NCBI GenBank assembly: GCA_937906455.1
Contig: CALCYT010000047.1
Location: 10,605-74,604 of the forward strand
DNA: 64,000 bases
Direction of reading: 5' to 3'
Source: an uncultured Bacteroidales bacterium
GTDB taxonomy: Bacteria; Bacteroidota; Bacteroidia; Bacteroidales; F082
Shown here one piece after another: positions 40,786 through 49,157 of this stretch (positions are counted from its first letter, which is position 1; each line of letters starts with the position of its first letter). The position numbers were made by a program, and so were the translations under genes. The notes below the pieces were generated by a model. The model ran no database searches, was not told the DNA's origin, and saw only the letters and a program-made list of their open reading frames with translations.

Positions 40786-43401
40786 ATGAGAGCAAGCGAT
40801 ATTCGTAAAAGCTTTTTGGATTTCTTCCAATCAAAACAGCATATAGTAGTGCCATCAGCACCTATTGTCGTGAAAAACGACCCTACTTTGATGTTTACCA
40901 ACGCAGGCATGAACCAGTTTAAAGATGTTTTCTTAGGCAACAACCCTCGCAAAGCGCCACGTGTCACCGATATTCAGAAATGCCTCAGAGTGTCGGGCAA
41001 GCATAACGACCTCGAAGAAGTCGGACGCGACACATATCATCATACCATGTTTGAGATGATGGGAAACTGGTCGTTTGGCGATTATTTCAAAAAAGAAGCC
41101 ATCGCCTGGGGCTGGGAGTTCCTTACCGATGTGATGAAAATCGACAAGGACAGGCTGTATGTGACCGTTTTTGGCGGCGATGAGAAAGATGGAATGGCTC
41201 CCGATAACGAGGCTTACGACTTCTGGAAAGAGCATATCGATGAATCACGCATCATTTATGGCTCAAAGAAAGATAATTTTTGGGAGATGGGAGAGACCGG
41301 GCCGTGCGGACCTTGCTCAGAGATTCATATCGACATCCGTGACGATGAGGCACGTAAGAAAATCGGCGGACGCGAGCTTGTCAATAAAGACGACCCTGAG
41401 GTGATAGAGATTTGGAACCTCGTGTTCATGCAATATAACCGTCTCGCTAATGGCACTCTCGTTGACCTTCCTGCTAAGCATGTTGACACAGGCATGGGGT
41501 TCGAACGTCTCGTCCGCGTGATGCAAGGCAAGAAATCCAATTATGACACCGATGTCTTTACCCCGATAATCGATGAGATCTCACGGCTTTCGGGCATTGA
41601 ATACGGCAAAGACGAGAGATGTGACATCGCGATGCGTGTCGTCGCCGACCACCTCCGTGCTGTCAGCTTCGCCATCACTGACGGACAGCTGCCCTCAAAC
41701 AACGGGGCAGGTTACGTCATCCGCCGGATATTGCGCCGCGCAGTGCGTTATGGATACACTTTCTTGAAAGAGACAGAACCGTTTGTGTATAAACTTTTGC
41801 CGGTTCTCGTGAAGGAGATGGGTGAGCAGTATCCTGAGATAAAAGCCCAGGAGACATTGGTGTCGAAGGTCATCTACGAGGAAGAAGCCTCGTTTTTGCG
41901 CACTTTGTCGTTGGGAATCAAGCGTTTCGAGAATTATGTGGAACAGAACAAAGACAATAAACTCGTTGACGGCGCTTTCGCTTTCGAGCTGTTCGACACC
42001 TACGGCTTCCCTGTCGATTTGACGAACCTCATGGCAGAAGAGAAAGGTCTCGAAGTGGATATGGAAGGATTCAACGCCAACCTTGAGGAACAAAAAAACC
42101 GCTCGCGTAAGGCAGCTGAGAAGATGTCGGGCGACTGGGTGGAGCTGATACATGACGACAAACCTACCGCTTTTGTCGGATACACCGAAATGGAATGCCA
42201 AGCTAAGATATTGAAATTCAGAGAAGTGGTGGCAAAAGGCAAAAAACATTTCGAGATAGTCCTTGATAAGACGCCGTTCTATGCCGAGATGGGCGGACAG
42301 GTGGGCGATAAAGGTGTCTTGGTGTCTGAAAATGAGACACTTAACGTGGTCAACACAGTGAAAGAAAACGACTTGAGCATTCATATCACCGACATGATTC
42401 CGCAACAGCCGGAGGCGATGTTTACAGCTAAAGTCGATGTGGAACGCCGTCTGAAGATTGAAGCCAACCATACGGCGACTCACTTGATGCACGCCGCCCT
42501 TCGCAAGGTGCTGGGTACTCATGTCGAACAGAAAGGCTCTATGGTTGACGATGAGCGTCTGCGTTTCGACTTCAGTCATTTCGCCAAGATGACTGATGAG
42601 GAGATTCGTGAGGTTGAAACTATTGTCAATCAAAAGATTAGAGAAGACCTTCAAAACCAGACCGCTGTCGATGTGCCTATTGATGAGGCCCGCAGACTCG
42701 GCGCGATGGCACTCTTCGGTGAGAAATACGGCGACAAGGTGCGTGTGGTGACATTCGGCGAGGATTATTCATGCGAGTTGTGTGGCGGCACACATATCCC
42801 GTCAACAGGCCGCATCGGAGCGTTCAAGATACTGACTGAAAGTGCTATAGCCGCCGGCGTGCGCCGTATTGAGGCTATAACAGGTGAGGCTGTCATCAAT
42901 TATCTTGATAATCAGATAGATACGCTGAATAAAATCAAAGGACTTGTGAAATCGTCAGGTGATGTGGTGAAGGCCGTCGAAACGTTGTCGGCACAAAACA
43001 CTATGCTTCAGAAGAAAATAGAGGCTATGATGATGGCGCAAGCCGTGTCGGATGCCAAAAACGCATACAATAACGCAACAGACTATGAAGGACATAAGTT
43101 GGTGGTGGCGCGTGTTGATGCCGACATGAACCAGATGCGTAGCATCGCTTCTGCCTTGAAAGACATTGATTCTGAAGTCATTGCAGTCTTAGGTGGTGTC
43201 GTTGAAGACAAACCGGCTCTTTGTGTGATGCTGCCTCAGAGCATCGTCGATACCAAGAACATGGACGCCGCCGCCTTAGTGCGCACGGCAGCTCGGGAGA
43301 TTCAAGGTGGCGGCGGCGGTCAAAAGACACTCGCCACAGCAGGAGGCAAAAACCCGGCCGGTGTTGACAAAGCTATTGAAATGCTGAGAAATAACTTCTG
43401 A
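40786..43401 (+). CDS. alaS: Alanyl-tRNA synthetase
   Basis: Class II synthetase, 871 residues. The catalytic domain (1-about 250) holds NAGMNQFKDVFLG, the motif 2 region KCLRVSGKHNDLEEVG and the GMGFERLVRVMQG motif. The editing domain has the zinc ligands HTATH (in EANHTATHLMHAALRK) and CELCGGTH. The C-terminal C-Ala/DHHA1 domain ends GGGGQKTLATAGGKNPAGVDKA. All parts are complete and in normal order. Confidence 0.98.
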   Translation: MRASDIRKSFLDFFQSKQHIVVPSAPIVVKNDPTLMFTNAGMNQFKDVFLGNNPRKAPRVTDIQKCLRVSGKHNDLEEVGRDTYHHTMFEMMGNWSFGDYFKKEAIAWGWEFLTDVMKIDKDRLYVTVFGGDEKDGMAPDNEAYDFWKEHIDESRIIYGSKKDNFWEMGETGPCGPCSEIHIDIRDDEARKKIGGRELVNKDDPEVIEIWNLVFMQYNRLANGTLVDLPAKHVDTGMGFERLVRVMQGKKSNYDTDVFTPIIDEISRLSGIEYGKDERCDIAMRVVADHLRAVSFAITDGQLPSNNGAGYVIRRILRRAVRYGYTFLKETEPFVYKLLPVLVKEMGEQYPEIKAQETLVSKVIYEEEASFLRTLSLGIKRFENYVEQNKDNKLVDGAFAFELFDTYGFPVDLTNLMAEEKGLEVDMEGFNANLEEQKNRSRKAAEKMSGDWVELIHDDKPTAFVGYTEMECQAKILKFREVVAKGKKHFEIVLDKTPFYAEMGGQVGDKGVLVSENETLNVVNTVKENDLSIHITDMIPQQPEAMFTAKVDVERRLKIEANHTATHLMHAALRKVLGTHVEQKGSMVDDERLRFDFSHFAKMTDEEIREVETIVNQKIREDLQNQTAVDVPIDEARRLGAMALFGEKYGDKVRVVTFGEDYSCELCGGTHIPSTGRIGAFKILTESAIAAGVRRIEAITGEAVINYLDNQIDTLNKIKGLVKSSGDVVKAVETLSAQNTMLQKKIEAMMMAQAVSDAKNAYNNATDYEGHKLVVARVDADMNQMRSIASALKDIDSEVIAVLGGVVEDKPALCVMLPQSIVDTKNMDAAALVRTAAREIQGGGGGQKTLATAGGKNPAGVDKAIEMLRNNF

Positions 43402-43418
43402 TGAGAGAGTGGCTCGTT

Positions 43419-44012
43419 TTAATGTGCTGACCACGCCGAAGTGCTGAGAAACTCCACAAGTTGCTGAACCGCCCGCCCTCTGTGGGATATCTTGTTTTTT
43501 ATTTCCATCGGCATCTCCGCGAAGGTCTCATCATAACCCTCAGGCTGGAAGACGGGGTCGTAACCAAAGCCTCCTTCACCATGCTCGTCCTCGAGAATCC
43601 TCCCGTTGACGATGCCTTCAAAGAAATATTGCTCGCCATTGAGATTCAAGGCTATAACGGTTCTGAAACGCGCTCTTCTGTTCGTCTCGCCCCTCATGGC
43701 ATCAAGCAATTTCACCACATTGTCGTGATAAGAACAACCTTCACCGGCATATCTCGCAGAATAAACGCCGGGCGCGCCGTGTAATGCCTCCACTTCTAAA
43801 CCGGTGTCGTCGGCAAAACAGTTCAAATGATAGTTGTTGGTCACAAAATCAGCCTTGATTTTGGCGTTACCCTGCAGATTATCAGCATCTTCCACAATCT
43901 CTTCATGACAACCGATGTCATGCAATCCTACAACATCCCACCCTTTTAGGATATTTCTAATCTCCTCTAATTTATTTTCATTATGTGTGGCAAATACAAT
44001 ATTTTCTTTCAT
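43419..44012 (-). CDS. rdgB: XTP/dITP pyrophosphatase (RdgB/HAM1)
   Basis: Hydrolyses deaminated purine nucleotides (ITP, XTP) so that they are not put into DNA or RNA. 197 residues with IVFATHNENKLEEIRNIL, FADDTGLEVEALHGAPGVYSARYAG, GGFGYDPVF and the C-terminal ISHRGRAVQQL, all diagnostic. The gene runs convergent to alaS (17-base gap) and lies downstream of ung. Confidence 0.96.
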   Translation of the reverse strand: MKENIVFATHNENKLEEIRNILKGWDVVGLHDIGCHEEIVEDADNLQGNAKIKADFVTNNYHLNCFADDTGLEVEALHGAPGVYSARYAGEGCSYHDNVVKLLDAMRGETNRRARFRTVIALNLNGEQYFFEGIVNGRILEDEHGEGGFGYDPVFQPEGYDETFAEMPMEIKNKISHRGRAVQQLVEFLSTSAWSAH

Positions 44013-44018
44013 CTCGCT

Positions 44019-44049
44019 AACTTTAAACTTTAAACTCTAAACTCTAAAC
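44019..44049 (+). repeat. Heptamer repeat in the ung/rdgB spacer
   Basis: Four heptamers ACTTTAA, ACTTTAA, ACTCTAA, ACTCTAA fill the 31-base spacer almost wholly. The ung stop codon (TAG on the minus strand, 44044-44046) lies within it. Confidence 0.78.
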
Positions 44050-44730
44050 AATGACATCCCATTTTATCGGTTCAATACCATTATTAATAAGGTATTCATT
44101 TGTCTTTGAGAAATGCCTGCATCCGAAAAATCCGCGGCTTGCCGAGAGTGGGGAAGGATGTACTGTCTTCAAAATGAGGTGTTTGCTGTGGTCAATGAGA
44201 TTTTCTTTCGCGATGGCGTAGTTGCCCCAAAGCAGGAACACTATATGCTCTTTTTTTTCAGACAAAGCTCGAATGGCTGCGTCGGTGAACTGCTGCCATC
44301 CGATGCGTGCGTGCGATGCTGCACTATTGGCTCTCACTGTCAGAGAGGCGTTTAACAGAAGGACGCCCTCATCAGCCCATTTCTCGAGATTACCGTTGCG
44401 CGGAATAGGCATCCCTATGTCGTTATGCAGCTCCTTGAAGATGTTTTGCAGACTTGGCGGAGGCTGTATCCCGTCAGGAACGGAAAACGCCAAACCATGC
44501 GCCTGCCCGACATTATGATATGGATCCTGCCCTAATATCACAACCTTCACCTTGTCGAATGGCGTGCGATTAAACGCGTTGAATATCAGTGGAGCCGGCG
44601 GATATACGACATATTTGCGCTTTTCTTCTATTAAAATCGTCTTGATGCCAACAAAATATGATGACTCAAACTCGTTTTTTAAAGCCTCATACCAGCCGTT
44701 TTCTATGTCCGGATGCTTAATTTCAACCAT
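44044..44730 (-). CDS. ung: Uracil-DNA glycosylase (family 1)
   Basis: Removes uracil from DNA in base excision repair. 228 residues from the ATG at 44730 (MVEIKHPDIENGW). The water-activating loop GQDPYHNVGQAHGLAFS, the LLLNASLTVRANSAASHA motif and HPSPLSASRGFFG with the leucine-loop region are present. It forms a unit with rdgB, both acting against damaged nucleotides, and is divergent from the small lipoprotein gene. Confidence 0.97.
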   Translation of the reverse strand: MVEIKHPDIENGWYEALKNEFESSYFVGIKTILIEEKRKYVVYPPAPLIFNAFNRTPFDKVKVVILGQDPYHNVGQAHGLAFSVPDGIQPPPSLQNIFKELHNDIGMPIPRNGNLEKWADEGVLLLNASLTVRANSAASHARIGWQQFTDAAIRALSEKKEHIVFLLWGNYAIAKENLIDHSKHLILKTVHPSPLSASRGFFGCRHFSKTNEYLINNGIEPIKWDVIV

Positions 44731-44811
44731 AGTAAAAAAAATTATTGAAAAAGTGTACAAAATTAAAAAAAAATTCGTTATTTTGCAGAGCGAAATTTAA
44801 ATAATTGCGAT

Positions 44812-44940
44812 ATGAAAAAATTAGCGGTGTTTTTAGTGGTCGTATTCACTTTGGGAGTGTTGTTGTCAGCTTGTAGTCAGACGAAAACATGTCCGGCTTA
44901 TGGAGAATATAGACAGTATCAAAAAGAAAGTATGTATTGA
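44812..44940 (+). CDS. 42-residue lipoprotein
   Basis: A tiny gene encoding MKKLAVFLVVVFTLGVLL followed by SAC, a signal peptide with a type II (lipoprotein) cleavage site Leu-Ser-Ala-Cys. The mature part is only about 20 residues and contains a second cysteine in the motif KTCPAYGEYRQYQ. A CPAY motif right after the lipobox occurs in other small Bacteroidetes lipoproteins as far as I recall. The function is unknown. A near-consensus box (TTATTTTG, 44777-44784) lies upstream, and a strong bidirectional terminator follows 25 bases after the stop, so this is a short monocistronic transcript. Confidence 0.75.
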   Translation: MKKLAVFLVVVFTLGVLLSACSQTKTCPAYGEYRQYQKESMY

Positions 44941-44964
44941 TTTTTGAAATTTTTTCCAGACATT

Positions 44965-44997
44965 AAAAAAAAGGCTCCCTTTTGGGGAGCCTTTTTT
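44965..44997. terminator. Bidirectional intrinsic terminator
   Basis: GGCTCCC (44973-44979) and GGGAGCC (44985-44991) pair around TTTTG, flanked by A8 on the left and T6 on the right. It serves both the small lipoprotein gene and the convergent propeller-protein gene. Confidence 0.92.
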
Positions 44998-45012
44998 CGA
45001 TTTTACCGTTTT

Positions 45013-48000
45013 TTAGTACACCAAGAATTTTGCCGACTCTGTCTTCTCACCGACGTAAACGCGGATGATGTAAGAGCCTTTTGGCATATCTTTAGTGTCA
45101 ACATTCAGTGTGTGCGTGCCCTCATTGAAGTTGCCAAGATTTACAGCCTCAATGGTGCGTCCTGAAAGGTCATAAATCACATAACTCACTGTTGTGTTGC
45201 TCTCAACGTTGATGTCGAACTGAGCAAAGTCTCTGACAGGGTTAGGATAGATGTTGAGTTGCTCGACTTCTGTTGTCGTCGCTGTCGGGTCGTCATCGCC
45301 ATTGTTCGGATCTGTTACAATAGCGTATGAATCACATTTGACGATACCTACACCGTATGTGGCGGCGTAAATCATGCCTTCATTCTCGATGCCGGGATAA
45401 TATACATAGGTGGCAGCACCCATCTCATCATAAAGGACATCGACTTTTGTGGGATGATTCTCCATTATAGCCTGTTTGATGTCCAACACAGGGCAATTCA
45501 AATTACCTGATTTCTCCCATGTCGAGCCGTTGTCAGATGTGTAGATGCCATGTTCTGTTCCAATGACGTATGTCCCGTTCTCTTTCTCGATGATGCTTGA
45601 ATACACAGGGAACAAGCTGAAGTTGGCAGCTGTGAATGATGTGCCGCCATTCGTTGACACATAAACATATTCACTGTTGTCGTAGTTGCCCAACGTGACG
45701 AGAATCTCGTTGATGTCATTCGGATTAATCGCGATGCTTGTGATGGCGCGACCGGCGAATTCATCGATGCTTAGGTCGAACATCTCCACGCATGGATTCA
45801 ATGTGTCCTCAAGGCTTGCTTGTTCTGAAGCAAAGACATCATCGATATGGGTGAATTTATACAACGTGCCATCGGTCGTTCCCATGAGTACTGTCGAACC
45901 GTCAGAACTGATGGTAAGTGCTGTCGGCAGTCCTTCAAAGTCGCTCGTGATGAGGAACCAGTCGGTGGTCTTGTCGAAAATCAGAGCGTCTCTTGTCATA
46001 TAGATGCCTGATTCAACGGCGCAAACGTATGTCGTTTTGAGCGGATCGTGAAGTCCTGGAATGGTGTCGCCGGCAATCCACATGTATCCGCCATCAGGAT
46101 CAACGTGATTCGCATCATGCGGTGGCTCGGGAAGGACATAGTCGATAGGATAGCCGCTCTGTGCACTATAATAATAATAGGTGTCACCGGCTTTGGCTTC
46201 TCTTTTGATTACAAGATTCAAAGTGTCGAAATCAGTGTCGTATGTAATCGGCACATCATGTAACACGTTTGATATATACAACAATGTGTCATCAACCTGC
46301 CAGAAGGTGTCATCCAATTCCCAGTAGCTGTAGAAATACATGCCTGAAGGACTGTAGAACGCACCATCCTGGACCCATAATGTGTCAGAGATTTCATAGG
46401 TTTCACCCTCATGCACGATGATGGTCTGCACAGGGACGTGTATTGTGTCAAGGAGGTCGTGGATGCTTATAGAGGTGTGCTCATCGTTGTATGTCTCGTA
46501 GAACACGAATGGTGTTCTGAATGCGTTTTCGTTAGTGACGATAGGACCGCTCTCGCCCTCAAAGTTCTGGTCATAGTCTTCACCGGCCGTCTGTGATCTG
46601 TAAATAGGTGTTGACAAAGAACCTGTCGCTGACACGAAATAGATGTCCGGGTCGATGGTTGATATGGCGCATGGACCGCCGGCATAATCTAAAGTGTATA
46701 ATGCCGAGACATACAAGTTGTTTGTGACGTGCGGGAACACTCCATAACCTGTTGTGGCGTTGTTCAACATATCATCATCAGCTATCATGATGGTTCCATG
46801 GTCAAGGCTGCCGGCGAGGAACGCTGCTGTTCCGCCAATGCCCACATTGGTCATGCGCGTCACGGATGTGTGTACGTCATCAGTGATGTAATAACGGTTG
46901 CATCCGGTGAAGCTGTATGGCAAATACAGGTTGCTGCCTGTGTAAGTTCCTTTATACACTCCGCCATTGGTTCCGATGAAGAACACATTCGGGTTTGACG
47001 GGTTGAATAACATGTTTTGTATGCCCTCATGCACATAGGTTGCCGTGACAGAAGTCCCCAAAGGATTCGATATCATGGTCGGCTTATAGCTGTTGACACC
47101 TTGCCCTGTCTTGTCTTCGAGCGACCACAATGATGATGAACCCGCGAAAACTCTTCTCGGATTGGTCGGATGTACGGTCATGTACCCGTCATGTGTTGCC
47201 GTTGATTCGAAGATTTCGTACAAACTTGTGCTTGCCAAGGCCATGCCCCACGTGTTGCCGCCATCAGCGGTGAAATAGATGTTGCCTGTAGAAGTGCCGT
47301 CCTCCAGATATGCGATGTACATATAGTTGGCGTCAGATTGCGACATGGCGATGATTTTCGGATAATCGTTTGCTTCGATTGCATCGGTGACATTGGTGAA
47401 TGCTCCGCCGTTCTTCGACAGATAAACATTGGCGTCGTCGGCTGCGAGGATGTCGCCATTGCCATTGGTCTTGATGCTTCTGAAGTAGCCGGCTTGCACG
47501 TTGTTCCAGCTCTCACCATTGTCGGCACTCACCATGAGTCCGCCTGCTGTCGCGGCGTAGATCTTGTTGTTGGCGACCGCGAGGTCATTGACAAAGCTCC
47601 AGCCGTTGTTAGCCGTTGGTGTTGTCGATGCAAGCTGCTCCAGTGTCGTTGAGCCTGAAGCCAATTTGTAGATGCCGTTACCAACGAAACTCGTAGCATA
47701 GCCTATTTCTGACATCCCGTTGAGCGTCTCGGCGTCACGACCGTCACCGGTGCCGACAAAAATGTCGCCGTTGGCGGTTTTAGCCATGCAGCTTATCGGA
47801 AGGTTGAGGTCGGTCACTCTTCCGAATGTGATGCCGCCGTTGGTTGACTTGAAGATGTCTCCACCCATTGTTCCAATCAAGATGGAGCCGTCGGTGTCGT
47901 AAAGCATGGCTCTTGTCATGCCACCGTAGTTGTCAGGACCGGCAAACACCCAGTCCATGCCTCCGTCTTTTGAGCTTTTTTGAGCGGCTTTCTGACCGGC

Positions 48001-48195
48001 CAATAATGATGCCGGGTCAATCAAACCGGTCTCCTGATTTGCGCGAATGCTCTTCATAAATGAAGAAAATGTTGCTTTTGAAACAGTCCTCGGGGTGTAT
48101 TTTCCCTGATTCCCTGCAGCGTTAGCTACTAAACTTGCTTGAGCTAACACAATGGTTATCAAAAGCATACTTAACGGTAAAAATCTTTTTTTCAT
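45013..48195 (-). CDS. Large T9SS-sorted beta-propeller (VPS10/BNR-like) protein
   Basis: 1,060 residues from the ATG at 48195. Signal peptide 1-26 ends ASLVANA. The body carries repeated Asp-box-like turns (STNGGITFGRV, SADNGESWNNV, TADGGNTWGMA, STNGGTSFTAA, TSDNGSTWEKS), typical of sialidase/VPS10-type propellers. A Thr- and Asp-rich insertion lies near 550-700. Residues about 975-1060 are the T9SS type A sorting domain (IYPNPVRDFAQFD, YDLSGRTIEAV, KGSYIIRVYVGE). A propeller fold fits a binding or enzyme role, but no sialidase active-site arginines are apparent. It has its own promoter, separate from the Bat operon upstream. Confidence 0.85.
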   Translation of the reverse strand: MKKRFLPLSMLLITIVLAQASLVANAAGNQGKYTPRTVSKATFSSFMKSIRANQETGLIDPASLLAGQKAAQKSSKDGGMDWVFAGPDNYGGMTRAMLYDTDGSILIGTMGGDIFKSTNGGITFGRVTDLNLPISCMAKTANGDIFVGTGDGRDAETLNGMSEIGYATSFVGNGIYKLASGSTTLEQLASTTPTANNGWSFVNDLAVANNKIYAATAGGLMVSADNGESWNNVQAGYFRSIKTNGNGDILAADDANVYLSKNGGAFTNVTDAIEANDYPKIIAMSQSDANYMYIAYLEDGTSTGNIYFTADGGNTWGMALASTSLYEIFESTATHDGYMTVHPTNPRRVFAGSSSLWSLEDKTGQGVNSYKPTMISNPLGTSVTATYVHEGIQNMLFNPSNPNVFFIGTNGGVYKGTYTGSNLYLPYSFTGCNRYYITDDVHTSVTRMTNVGIGGTAAFLAGSLDHGTIMIADDDMLNNATTGYGVFPHVTNNLYVSALYTLDYAGGPCAISTIDPDIYFVSATGSLSTPIYRSQTAGEDYDQNFEGESGPIVTNENAFRTPFVFYETYNDEHTSISIHDLLDTIHVPVQTIIVHEGETYEISDTLWVQDGAFYSPSGMYFYSYWELDDTFWQVDDTLLYISNVLHDVPITYDTDFDTLNLVIKREAKAGDTYYYYSAQSGYPIDYVLPEPPHDANHVDPDGGYMWIAGDTIPGLHDPLKTTYVCAVESGIYMTRDALIFDKTTDWFLITSDFEGLPTALTISSDGSTVLMGTTDGTLYKFTHIDDVFASEQASLEDTLNPCVEMFDLSIDEFAGRAITSIAINPNDINEILVTLGNYDNSEYVYVSTNGGTSFTAANFSLFPVYSSIIEKENGTYVIGTEHGIYTSDNGSTWEKSGNLNCPVLDIKQAIMENHPTKVDVLYDEMGAATYVYYPGIENEGMIYAATYGVGIVKCDSYAIVTDPNNGDDDPTATTTEVEQLNIYPNPVRDFAQFDINVESNTTVSYVIYDLSGRTIEAVNLGNFNEGTHTLNVDTKDMPKGSYIIRVYVGEKTESAKFLVY

Positions 48196-48248
48196 ATCAC
48201 GTAATTTAGACATTAATTTCAATATGTGTATGCACCATTTTTAGGGTT

Positions 48249-48280
48249 CAAAAATACAACATTTTTTTGAACTACACAAA
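48249..48280 (-). promoter_or_regulatory. Promoter for the large T9SS propeller gene
   Basis: The minus strand carries TTTG at 48277-48280, a 20-base spacer and TATTTTTG at 48249-48256: both consensus elements at consensus spacing. The leader would be about 45 bases. Confidence 0.72.
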
Positions 48281-48360
48281 ATATTTTAGGAAAAAATTAA
48301 AATATTTTTTCTCCTAAAACACTAAACCACACATTATCAAAGGGAAAGACCGTAAAAAAA

Positions 48361-49119
48361 CTAAAATTTTATTGATGACGACGACGGCATCCATCCCACA
48401 CTTCCGTCGGCAATCCTTATCTTATCCCAATTGTCAACTTTGTCCAAAATCTCCACTTTCGTGCCTTCATGCAGCACAAAGAGGTCCACGCCTGATGACG
48501 ATGGCGAGCTTTTCACTGTGATGGTAGGCGTCATCACAATGGCTTCGTCATGATTCTCAAGATATTGCTTCTTCTGATAGGCGAAAATGACACTGCAAAC
48601 GCACATCAACAGCAGCAGAAGGGTGGTGAAAAACGTCGTTTTCTTCAGCCCGACGGAACGGGTTGTGAGATAAAAGAACACCGAGACAAGAAGAAAGGCG
48701 AAAAACACCAGCGATATCGTCGCCCAACCGTTTGCCGAGAGGCTGTTGCCAATGTTTCTCCACCATCGTTTCATGAAAAACTCCGGCAACGGCTCAATCT
48801 TGTCGGTGATGAGAGCGTTGGCTATCGCCAGATTCTGCCTCACTTCTTCGTCGGTAGGGTCGATTTTTAACGCATTTTCATAATACAGAATCGCCATCGG
48901 ATAGTTCCTTAACTTAAAATAGGTGTTTCCTATATTATATAATAAAGGTGACGACACAAAACCTTCGTCGAGTATGCGCTCGTATATAACTAAAGCAGTG
49001 TCATATCTGCTTTCATTGTAATAATAATTGGCCGACGCAAATTCTTGATTTTGAACCACTTGAGCATTCAAGCCAAGCATAATCGCCATCAAAACAATCA
49101 AACAATATACCCTTTTCAT
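48361..49119 (-). CDS. batE: BatE: TPR and SH3 membrane protein of the aerotolerance operon
   Basis: 252 residues. Signal peptide 1-19, two or more TPR repeats (about 25-105, SPLLYNIGNTYFKLRNYPMAILYYENALKIDP in pieces), two membrane helices (about 130-175) and a C-terminal bacterial SH3 domain (about 192-248, TVKSSPSSSGVDLFVLHEGTKV in pieces). The TPR-TM-SH3 order and the last position in the operon fit BatE of Bacteroides. Its role is envelope-level protein interaction; details are unknown. Confidence 0.88.
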   Translation of the reverse strand: MKRVYCLIVLMAIMLGLNAQVVQNQEFASANYYYNESRYDTALVIYERILDEGFVSSPLLYNIGNTYFKLRNYPMAILYYENALKIDPTDEEVRQNLAIANALITDKIEPLPEFFMKRWWRNIGNSLSANGWATISLVFFAFLLVSVFFYLTTRSVGLKKTTFFTTLLLLLMCVCSVIFAYQKKQYLENHDEAIVMTPTITVKSSPSSSGVDLFVLHEGTKVEILDKVDNWDKIRIADGSVGWMPSSSSIKF

Positions 49120-49123
49120 ATCT

Positions 49124-49157
49124 CTAAACTTTCAACTTTAAACTTTCAACTTTTCAG
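49124..49157 (+). repeat. Heptamer repeat in the batD/batE spacer
   Basis: CTAAACT, TTCAACT, TTAAACT, TTCAACT and a final partial unit run in 7-base steps. The batD stop codon (TGA on the minus strand, 49154-49156) sits at its edge. Confidence 0.75.

Noticed and set aside
44965..44997. Possible small RNA at the strong hairpin after the lipoprotein gene
   Set aside because: Position between two convergent genes, with A-run, stem and T-run, is fully explained by a bidirectional terminator.
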